This document shows, in pieces, positions 1-5,248 of a stretch of 5,626 bases of DNA (within the stretch, counting starts at the first letter, position 1; each line of letters begins with the position of its first letter). Origin of the DNA: an uncultured bacterium. Its GTDB lineage: Bacteria > Chloroflexota > Anaerolineae > JACIWP01. The stretch lies in NCBI GenBank assembly GCA_903872005.1, contig CAIQJD010000995.1, positions 1-5,626 of the forward strand, in the 5' to 3' direction. A model generated the notes under the pieces. That model made no database searches. It worked only from the letters and a program-made list of their open reading frames with translations, and was not told the DNA's origin. The position numbers and the translations under genes are program-made.

Positions 1-2
1 GG

Positions 3-698
3 GGCTATCAGCTCCCCGCGCTGACGCGGCGCTACCGCGTGCTGCGCTACGATTGTCGCGGCCAGTGGCAGTCGGAGCATCCGGCCGGCCCGTACAGCAT
101 GGAGCTGCACGCCAACGATCTGGCGGCGCTCCTGGATGCGCTGGGCATCGCCCGCGCCCATGTTGCCGGCATCTCCTACGGGGCCGAGATCAGCCTGTGG
201 TTCGCGTGGAAGTACCCGGCGCGGACGCGCAGCGTCATCTTCGCTTCCGGAGTGAGCGAGGTCGGCGCGATCCTGGCCGGCGTGGCCGGCTTATGGCTGG
301 CGGCGGCCCAACGCCACGACCCGGAGCTGCTCTTCGCCGCGACCTACCCGTTCAACTTCAGCGCGCGCTGGATTGCGGCCAACCAGCCGGCCCTGGCCGC
401 GGCCCGCGCCCGCTACGCCGCGCTCGACTTCGACGCGTTCGCCGAGTTGTGCCGCTCCTTCCTGCAATTGTATATCACGCCAGAGCTGCATCGCATTACC
501 GTCCCGACCCTGCTGATGGTTGGCGAAGAAGACAATCTGAAGCCGCGCTCCTATGCAGATATCATCGCACGCGAGATGCCGCACGCTGCCTACGCCGTTG
601 TCCCCCGTGCGGGTCATGCGCTCTGTTGGGAACAACCCCTCGTCTTCAATAGCCTGATCTTGGGCTTCCTGGAGCAACAGGAGAAAGGAGGCAGTTAG
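3..698 (+). CDS. Alpha/beta hydrolase, 5'-truncated by window edge
   Basis: This is the C-terminal part (231 visible codons) of a serine alpha/beta-fold hydrolase. The reading frame is open to the left edge, so the true start and the oxyanion-hole HG segment lie outside. A GTG at 39 is in frame, but the family-like sequence GYQLPALTRRYRVLRYD begins before it, so I do not take it as the start. Visible landmarks are the strand-and-loop motif YDCRGQWQS after YRV, the nucleophile elbow G-I-S-Y-G with Ser at 174-176, the acid in VGEEDNL (Asp at 531-533), and the catalytic His in RAGHALCW (His at 615-617). A helical cap lies between nucleophile and acid. The stop is TAG at 696-698. Relatives include lactonases, esterases and C-C bond hydrolases, and the substrate cannot be told. 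It lies 124 bases upstream of the transporter operon on the same strand, which allows but does not prove a functional link. Confidence 0.88.
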   Translation, partial: GYQLPALTRRYRVLRYDCRGQWQSEHPAGPYSMELHANDLAALLDALGIARAHVAGISYGAEISLWFAWKYPARTRSVIFASGVSEVGAILAGVAGLWLAAAQRHDPELLFAATYPFNFSARWIAANQPALAAARARYAALDFDAFAELCRSFLQLYITPELHRITVPTLLMVGEEDNLKPRSYADIIAREMPHAAYAVVPRAGHALCWEQPLVFNSLILGFLEQQEKGGS

Positions 699-734
699 CG
701 CCTGATCTTGACGTCGCGCGGAGCCGAGCTTGCA

Positions 735-751
735 GGCCGGATCGCCCGGCC
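735..751 (+). other. Short GC hairpin in the hydrolase-transporter gap
   Basis: Six-base perfect arms (ggccgg and ccggcc) flank a 5-base loop (atcgc), 36 bases after the hydrolase stop. No T-run follows, so it is not a textbook intrinsic terminator. GGCCGG-type words are very common in this window, so chance occurrence is likely. The rest of the 699-822 gap shows no convincing -35/-10 pair. A TTGACG at 708-713 has no partner at normal spacing. Confidence 0.25.
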
Positions 752-809
752 CAAGACTCGATTCCCATAGACCGTTGGCCTGACATCCGCAGCGAACTCG
801 TAACCATAC

Positions 810-816
810 GGAGGAG
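810..816 (+). promoter_or_regulatory. Strong Shine-Dalgarno for the binding-protein gene
   Basis: The sequence ggaggag ends 6 bases before the ATG at 823. It is one of the best matches to the anti-Shine-Dalgarno in the window, consistent with high expression of the binding protein. It supports ATG 823 as the start. Confidence 0.8.
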
Positions 817-822
817 AAACAG

Positions 823-2175
823 ATGCGTACTACTCATTGGAACAAATGGTTCATCATCAGCCTCGTGGTCATGCTGAGCATGATCTTTGCCGCGTGCGCG
901 CCCACGCCGACGCCGGCCCCGACCGCCGCGCCGGCCCCCACGCAAGCGCCCACCAAGGCCCCCGAAGCGACCAAGGCCCCGGCCGCCACGACGGCCCCGA
1001 CCGCAGTCCCCGCGACCGGCAAGCCCCTCGTGATCGCCGAATTGACGGACAATTCGGGCGGCCTCGCCATCTACGGCCCGCTCTACGAGCGCGGCTTCGA
1101 GATCGGCCTGGACTACGTCACCGAAGGCAAGCGCGTCATCGCCGGCCGGCCGGTCCAGGTCATCCTGAAGGACACCGCCAGCAACACCGAAAAGGGCGCA
1201 ACCCTGGCCCGCGAAGCCATCGAAAAAGACGGCGCGGACATCCTGGTCGGTGTGCCCAGCTCGCCGGTCGCTTTGGCCGTGGGCGGCATCGCCACGCAGA
1301 ACAAAAAGCTCTACATCGCCGGCCCGGCTGCGGCCGACGCCATCACCGGCGCGAACTTCAGCCCCTACGTCTTCCGCAGCGGTCGCCAGAACATCCAGGA
1401 CGCGCTGACCATGGGCGCGGCGCTGGTCAAGCTCGGCCAGAACTTCATCCAGATTTCCCAGGACAACGCCTTCGGCCAGGGTTCGGCGGCCGGCTTCTAC
1501 GCGGTCGTCAAGGCGGCCGGCGGCAAGTTCACCATCAACGATGACGCCAAGGGCGCCGGCGCGATCTATTGCCCGCCCGACACCACCGACTTCACGCCCT
1601 ACATCAACCAGATCCTCGACTCCAAGGCCAACGTCCTGATCGTGACCTGGTCGGGCGCCGGCTTCGTGCCGATGTTCCAGCAGATGACCCAGATGGGCGT
1701 CTTCAAGCAGATGGCCGTTGCCACCGGCATGGGCGACAACCAGACCCTGGCGAAGGGCTACGCCGATGCCCTCAACTCGGTGGGCGTCGTCGTCTACCAC
1801 TACTCGCTGTTCAACACGCCGGCCAACAAGTACCTGACCGACGAGCACATCAAGCGCTTCAAGCTGCCGCCCGACCTGTGGGCCGAAGCCGGCTTCAACG
1901 CCGCCATCATGATCAAGCAGGCCGTCGAGGCCACTAAGGGCGACACCTCCGGCGACGCGCTGATCAAGGCGCTCGAAGGTCTGAAGTTCCAGGGGCCGAA
2001 GGGCGACTATCAGGTTCGCGCCGAAGACCACGCCCTGCTGCAGCCCATGACGCTGGTCAAGCTCCTGAACACCACGGATAAGGACTTCAAGTTCTTCGAG
2101 CTGGTCACGCTCTTCAAGCCCGAAGAGACGGCTCCGCCGTGTTCCGTGCCGGCCGATCTCAAGCGCTGCAAGTAA
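823..2175 (+). CDS. Liv-type ABC transporter substrate-binding lipoprotein (LivK/LivJ-like)
   Basis: This 450-aa extracytoplasmic solute receptor feeds the permease encoded downstream. Residues 1-24 are a lipoprotein signal peptide: Lys8 precedes a hydrophobic core (10-22), and a lipobox F-A-A-C places the lipidated Cys at residue 25. Residues 27-65 are a Thr/Pro/Ala tether. From about residue 67 it reads as a type I periplasmic-binding fold (Peripla_BP_6/Leu-binding type): LVIAELTDNSGG..AIYGP, then GADILVGVPSSPVALAV (137-153), YIAGPAAADAIT (164-175), YVFRSGRQNIQDA (182-194), and ISQDNAFGQG. The start has a strong Shine-Dalgarno and a good signal peptide. Mature cysteines other than Cys25 are Cys250, Cys440 and Cys449, the last next to the C-terminal Lys450. 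The family binds branched-chain amino acids, amides, urea, aromatic acids and others. The ligand here is unknown, because the segment aligning with the LivJ ligand loop reads A-A-A rather than A-T. Confidence 0.93.
   Translation: MRTTHWNKWFIISLVVMLSMIFAACAPTPTPAPTAAPAPTQAPTKAPEATKAPAATTAPTAVPATGKPLVIAELTDNSGGLAIYGPLYERGFEIGLDYVTEGKRVIAGRPVQVILKDTASNTEKGATLAREAIEKDGADILVGVPSSPVALAVGGIATQNKKLYIAGPAAADAITGANFSPYVFRSGRQNIQDALTMGAALVKLGQNFIQISQDNAFGQGSAAGFYAVVKAAGGKFTINDDAKGAGAIYCPPDTTDFTPYINQILDSKANVLIVTWSGAGFVPMFQQMTQMGVFKQMAVATGMGDNQTLAKGYADALNSVGVVVYHYSLFNTPANKYLTDEHIKRFKLPPDLWAEAGFNAAIMIKQAVEATKGDTSGDALIKALEGLKFQGPKGDYQVRAEDHALLQPMTLVKLLNTTDKDFKFFELVTLFKPEETAPPCSVPADLKRCK
901..1017 (+). repeat. 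Low-complexity Thr/Pro/Ala linker coding segment
   Basis: Codons 27-65 of the binding protein encode almost only Pro, Thr and Ala with a few Lys, Glu, Gln and Val. Degenerate units such as A-P-T and a repeated T-K-A-P (residues 44-47 and 50-53, sharing the DNA word accaaggccc) make this an imperfect repeat. It probably acts as a flexible tether holding the ligand domain away from the membrane lipid anchor. Such tethers are common in Chloroflexota lipoproteins (established style; the lineage call is inference). Confidence 0.75.
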
Positions 2176-2195
2176 GCAGACCACTGATCTGACAG

Positions 2196-2230
2196 GGAGT
2201 GTTTTGGGCCAAAGCGGCCCAAAACACTCC
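2196..2230 (+). promoter_or_regulatory. Perfect 15-bp stem-loop between binding-protein and livG genes
   Basis: The left arm 2196-2210 (ggagtgttttgggcc) and right arm 2216-2230 (ggcccaaaacactcc) are exact reverse complements around the 5-base loop aaagc. It begins 20 bases after the binding-protein stop and ends 24 bases before the livG ATG, leaving the livG Shine-Dalgarno (from 2238) outside the stem. No T-run follows the right arm (next bases ggtcgcg), so a canonical intrinsic terminator is unlikely. The likely role, by analogy with stem-loops after binding-protein genes such as malE, is 3'-end protection of the binding-protein message and/or partial termination, giving more receptor than membrane parts. 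A protein-binding palindrome or a dispersed repeat is possible. The structure is seen directly; the role is inferred. Confidence 0.8.
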
Positions 2231-2237
2231 GGTCGCG

Positions 2238-2246
2238 AAAGGCGGA
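2238..2246 (+). promoter_or_regulatory. Shine-Dalgarno supporting livG start at 2255
   Basis: The sequence aaaggcgga is a moderate match, with 8 bases between its end and the ATG at 2255. It selects this ATG over an in-frame TTG at 2204, which lies inside the stem-loop, and over the second ATG at 2267 (Met5). It looks weaker than the binding-protein site, which fits lower expression of the ATPase. Confidence 0.55.
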
Positions 2247-2254
2247 ATGGACCA

Positions 2255-3013
2255 ATGGCCGACCCCATGATCGAGACCCGCCGGATAGCCAAGCACTTTG
2301 GGGGCCTGCACGCCGTGGATGGTGTGGACCTGCAAGTCGCCGAAGGCTCGCTGCATTCCATTATCGGCCCGAACGGCGCCGGCAAGACCACTCTGTTCAA
2401 TCTGATCAGCGGCAACCTGAAGCCGACGGCCGGCCAGGTCTTCTTGCGTGGCCGCGATATCACCGGCCAGCCGCTGCACCACATGGCGCACCTGGGGATT
2501 GGGCGCTCGTTCCAGATCACCAACGTCTTCCCCAATCTCACGGTGCTGGAGAATGTGCGCCTTTCGGCGCAGGCCCTGGGCCGAGACAACCTCAAGCTGT
2601 GGGCCTCGGCCGGGCGCTTCCGGCGCTACCAGGAGCAAGCGCTGGCCGCGCTGCGCGAGGCCGGGCTGGAAGAGAAGGCCGGCCTGCCGGCCGCGGTCCT
2701 GCCGCATGGCGACAAGCGCAAGCTGGAGCTGGCGATCATCCTGGCCGGCGACCCGCAACTGCTGCTGCTGGACGAGCCGACGGCCGGCATGGCCTCGGAA
2801 CAGGTGCCGGCCCTGGTGCAGATGATCGCCCGCATCCGCGCCGCCGGCAACAAAACGATCATCCTGGTCGAGCACAACATGAGCATCGTCATGAACATCT
2901 CCGACCGCATCACCGTGATGCACCAGGGGAAAGTCCTGGCGGAGGGCAACCGGGCGGAAATCGCGGCGAACGAGGCGGTGCAGAAGGCATACCTGGGAGA
3001 CCTGCGGCTATGA
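2255..3013 (+). CDS. livG: LivG-type ABC transporter ATP-binding protein
   Basis: This 252-aa cytoplasmic ATPase pairs with the LivF-type subunit to energise the LivH/LivM channel. Motifs in order are: KHFGGLHAVDGVDL with an aromatic A-loop residue (Phe15); Walker A GPNGAGKTT (38-46); RSFQ with Q-loop Gln87, followed by VFPNLTVLENV; an extended helical region (about 103-145) typical of LivG; the signature LPHGDKRKLE (149-158), a variant of LSGGQ of the kind usual in this subfamily; Walker B LLLLDEPTAG (169-178); and switch His207 in LVEHNM. Length matches the family (about 250 aa). The start is ATG 2255: the in-frame upstream TTG at 2204 would add 17 residues with no LivG resemblance and lies inside the stem-loop. 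The stop overlaps the start of the next gene by four bases. Confidence 0.94.
   Translation: MADPMIETRRIAKHFGGLHAVDGVDLQVAEGSLHSIIGPNGAGKTTLFNLISGNLKPTAGQVFLRGRDITGQPLHHMAHLGIGRSFQITNVFPNLTVLENVRLSAQALGRDNLKLWASAGRFRRYQEQALAALREAGLEEKAGLPAAVLPHGDKRKLELAIILAGDPQLLLLDEPTAGMASEQVPALVQMIARIRAAGNKTIILVEHNMSIVMNISDRITVMHQGKVLAEGNRAEIAANEAVQKAYLGDLRL
3010..3013 (+). promoter_or_regulatory. ATGA start-stop overlap coupling livG and livF
   Basis: The livF start codon ATG (3010-3012) overlaps the livG stop TGA (3011-3013). A modest Shine-Dalgarno-like gggag at 2995-2999 sits inside the livG coding end. This arrangement usually means termination-reinitiation coupling, giving near-equal amounts of the two ATPases, which act as a heterodimer. 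Confidence 0.8.
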
Positions 3014-3714
3014 CGAATATCCTGGAGGTCAAGGGCATCCATACGTTCATCAATCAGTTCCATATTTTGGAGGGGGTGTCGCTGGCCGCGCCGGAGAAGA
3101 GCATCACGGCGCTGTTGGGGCGCAATGGCGCCGGCAAGACGACCACGCTCCGCTCCATCATTGGGCTGAATCCGCCGCGCGAAGGGGAGATCCTCTTCGC
3201 CGGCGAGCCGATTCAGGGCAAGACGGCCTACGCCATCGCCGCGCGCGGCATCGGCTATGTGCCGGAATACCGCGCCATCTTCCGCGCCCTGACGGTCGAA
3301 GAGAATCTCAAGATCGCCGAGCGGCGCAAGGGCGACCTGGCGCGCCACAGCGACATGATCTTCACCCTCTTCCCCGACCTGAAACGCTTCTATCGTCTGC
3401 CCGGCGGCCAGCTCTCTGGCGGACAGCAGCAGATGCTCGCCATCGCCCGCGCCCTGGTGCCCGAAAACAAGCTCCTGTTGGTGGACGAACCGAGCGAGGG
3501 CCTGGCTCCCATCATCATCGAGGCCATCGTCGCCGCCTTGCGGCAGCTCTCCGCGCACGTGACGATCTTGCTGGTGGAACAGAATTTCAACATGGCCTCG
3601 CAGCTTGCCGAGCGCTATTATATCCTCGATGATGGTCAGACGGTGAACGCAGGCCAGATGACCGACCTGACGCAGAACCGCGCCTTGATTACCAAATACC
3701 TGGGCGCGGGATGA
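3010..3714 (+). CDS. livF: LivF-type ABC transporter ATP-binding protein
   Basis: This 234-aa cytoplasmic ATPase is the partner of LivG. Motifs in order are: Walker A GRNGAGKTT (37-45); YVPEYRAIFRALTVEENL (83-100), where the Q-loop position carries Glu86 as is usual for LivF; the canonical signature LSGGQ (135-139); Walker B LLLVDE (155-160) followed by PSEGLAP; and LLVEQN (187-192), where the switch position is Gln191 rather than His, again a known LivF trait. The aligned A-loop position has Ile14 in HTFINQFHIL, with Phe13 and Phe17 nearby. Length is normal for LivF. The frame is open far upstream, but that part is an overlap of livG in another frame. Homology begins at MTNILEVKGI, with the ATGA overlap supporting ATG 3010. 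The gap to livH is 12 bases. Confidence 0.94.
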   Translation: MTNILEVKGIHTFINQFHILEGVSLAAPEKSITALLGRNGAGKTTTLRSIIGLNPPREGEILFAGEPIQGKTAYAIAARGIGYVPEYRAIFRALTVEENLKIAERRKGDLARHSDMIFTLFPDLKRFYRLPGGQLSGGQQQMLAIARALVPENKLLLVDEPSEGLAPIIIEAIVAALRQLSAHVTILLVEQNFNMASQLAERYYILDDGQTVNAGQMTDLTQNRALITKYLGAG

Positions 3715-3719
3715 AGGAG
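3714..3719 (+). promoter_or_regulatory. Shine-Dalgarno for livH overlapping the livF stop
   Basis: The sequence aaggag starts on the last base of the livF TGA stop and ends 7 bases before the livH ATG at 3727. A ribosome finishing livF would cover the site, which favours translational coupling. Confidence 0.75.
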
Positions 3720-3726
3720 TAAGCCG

Positions 3727-5238
3727 ATGAGCCTTTTCTTGCGTAGAAATCGCCCACTCCTGATCACGTTGGTCATCGTCCTCGCCATCGTGTTTTGGAT
3801 GACGCGGCGCTATGAACCCAAAGTGACCGCCAGCATCCTCTTGTCCGGCGTGACCCTGGGCGCGCTCTATTTCCTGGTCGCTTCGGGGCTGTCGCTGATC
3901 TTCGGGTTGATGGACGTCTTGAACTTCGCGCACGGCGTCTTCTTCATGAGCGGGGCCTATCTCGGCTTCACCGCCTACGCGAACCCGCGCCTGGTGCTCA
4001 ACACGCTGCCCTTCGCCGGCGTCTTGCTGGGCGGGGTCCTGCTCGGCCGCTGGGCCGGCAGCCGGTTGCGCGTGCGCTTCAGGACGCTCTGGCAGGAGCG
4101 GGGCGCGGCGGCCCTGTTATTCCTGCTGGCGGCCGGCCTGGTATTGCTGGGCGTGCGCGCCTTCGACCTGACGAAGCTGGCGGCCGCGGCCGCCACCACC
4201 GCCGGCGGGGCCGTGCCCACCGAGCTGGCCCAGGAAGCCGCCGCGATCTACTTGCCGCGCCTCGTGTGGCTGGCCGGCGCCGGCCTGTTCCTCGGTCTGG
4301 GCCTGAGCCGCATCGGCGTGGAGCAGACGCGCCCGCGCGTCGAATGGTCGTCCCTGGTCGCCGGCGGCGCCATCCTCGCGGTCAGCTTCGCCATCATTCC
4401 CATCCGCACGCCGGCCGAAACCTTCCTGTTGGGTCTCTCGTCCAACCTGCGCTTCATCCTTGCGCTTGTGTTTGGCCTGCTGGCCGGCGGCGGCATCGGC
4501 GCGCTGGTCGAATCGTCCCTGGTGCGGCCGCTCTACAGCCGGCCGATCTATCAGGTCTTGCTGACCCTGGGCCTCAGCTTCGTTGGCACGGAGCTGATCA
4601 AGAGCGTGTGGGGCACGGCCGGCTTCTACATGGACACGCCGGCTTTCTTCGCCGGCTCGGGCAAGAACTGCCCCTCGCCCAGCCTGTGGGCCTGGTTCGG
4701 CGATCACTGCCAGTCCATCAATGTGCTCGGCCGGCCCTTCCCCAGCTATCGCCTGTTCATCATCGCCCTCGGCGTGGTCATGTTCATCGCCATCGCCATC
4801 TTGCTCAAGCGCACGCGGCTGGGCATCATCATCCGCGCCGGCGTGCAAGATAGCGAGATGGTGCAGGCCCTGGGCATCAACGTGCGGCGGGTCTTCACGC
4901 TGGTCTTCGCCATCGGCTCGGGCCTGGCGGCCGTCGGCGGCGTGGCCGCCGCGCCCTTCCTGGGGGTCAACCTGGGGCTGGGCGCAGAATTGCAGCTCCA
5001 GGGATTCATTTCGGTGGTGATTGGAGGCATGGGCAACTACGTGGGCGCGGCCGTTGGGGCGCTCCTGGTCGGCGTGGCCCGCGCCTTCGGCGATCAGCTC
5101 GTCCTCTCTGGCATCCGTCTGCCATGGATGGAGAATGTGGTGCGCCTGTCGCCATCCATCGCTCGCGCTTCGACTGTGCTCATCATGGCCCTGATACTGT
5201 TGCTGCGGCCGGCCGGCCTGTTTGGCAAGAAGGATTAG
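3727..5238 (+). CDS. livH: LivH-type ABC permease, unusually long (503 aa)
   Basis: This is one of the two membrane subunits forming the translocation path. The N-terminal family core is clear: SGVTLGALYFLVASGLSLIFG (40-60) then LNFAHGVFFMSGAYLGF (65-81). The C-terminal core is also clear: ESSLVRPLYSRP (262-273), FPSYRLFIIALG (338-349), RTRLGIIIRAGVQDSEMVQALGI (362-384, the cytoplasmic coupling region), VVIGGMGNYVGAAVGALLVG (430-449) and LLLRPAGLFGKK (491-502). An extra hydrophobic segment (10-25) precedes the usual first helix. Typical LivH proteins have about 290-310 residues. Here about 184 residues separate GAY from the ExxxxRP motif, against about 40 in E. coli LivH. The extra stretch carries roughly three further hydrophobic segments (about 126-145, 178-195, 208-226) and an Ala-rich loop. 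Cys315 and Cys328 lie in a probable external loop. No frameshift is needed to read it, and base composition matches its neighbours. Confidence 0.92.
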   Translation: MSLFLRRNRPLLITLVIVLAIVFWMTRRYEPKVTASILLSGVTLGALYFLVASGLSLIFGLMDVLNFAHGVFFMSGAYLGFTAYANPRLVLNTLPFAGVLLGGVLLGRWAGSRLRVRFRTLWQERGAAALLFLLAAGLVLLGVRAFDLTKLAAAAATTAGGAVPTELAQEAAAIYLPRLVWLAGAGLFLGLGLSRIGVEQTRPRVEWSSLVAGGAILAVSFAIIPIRTPAETFLLGLSSNLRFILALVFGLLAGGGIGALVESSLVRPLYSRPIYQVLLTLGLSFVGTELIKSVWGTAGFYMDTPAFFAGSGKNCPSPSLWAWFGDHCQSINVLGRPFPSYRLFIIALGVVMFIAIAILLKRTRLGIIIRAGVQDSEMVQALGINVRRVFTLVFAIGSGLAAVGGVAAAPFLGVNLGLGAELQLQGFISVVIGGMGNYVGAAVGALLVGVARAFGDQLVLSGIRLPWMENVVRLSPSIARASTVLIMALILLLRPAGLFGKKD

Positions 5239-5243
5239 GAGGA
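5237..5243 (+). promoter_or_regulatory. Shine-Dalgarno for livM overlapping the livH stop
   Basis: The sequence aggagga begins inside the livH TAG stop (5236-5238) and lies 5 bases before the livM ATG at 5249. It supports that start and repeats the overlap pattern seen at livF-livH. Confidence 0.8.
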
Positions 5244-5248
5244 CGCGC

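Noticed and set aside
699..809. A sigma-70 promoter before the binding-protein gene
   Set aside because: TTGACG at 708-713 and TTGGCC at 775-780 have no AT-rich -10 partner at about 17 bases. A promoter may exist, but none can be supported by eye.
2196..2240. Canonical intrinsic terminator after the binding-protein gene
   Set aside because: The stem is strong, but the bases after it (ggtcgcgaaa) contain no T-run on the plus strand, so I annotate it as a stem-loop of undecided role.
2204..2254. TTG start at 2204 adding 17 residues to livG
   Set aside because: It begins inside the perfect stem-loop, the added residues do not resemble LivG N-termini, and the ATG at 2255 has its own ribosome site.
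646..2595. A 649-codon open frame on the minus strand across the binding-protein gene
   Set aside because: It is antisense to a well-supported lipoprotein gene. The translation is rich in Arg, Gly, Asp and His without family motifs, as expected for an opposite-strand frame in GC-rich coding DNA.
2599..3009. N-terminal 137-codon extension of livF
   Set aside because: It overlaps livG in another frame, is Arg/Gly/Ala-rich without motifs, and LivF homology starts exactly at the ATG in the ATGA overlap.
2626..3933. Long minus-strand open frame across livG, livF and the livH start
   Set aside because: It spans three plus-strand genes with clear motifs and shows no recognisable domain, so it is a GC-driven shadow frame.
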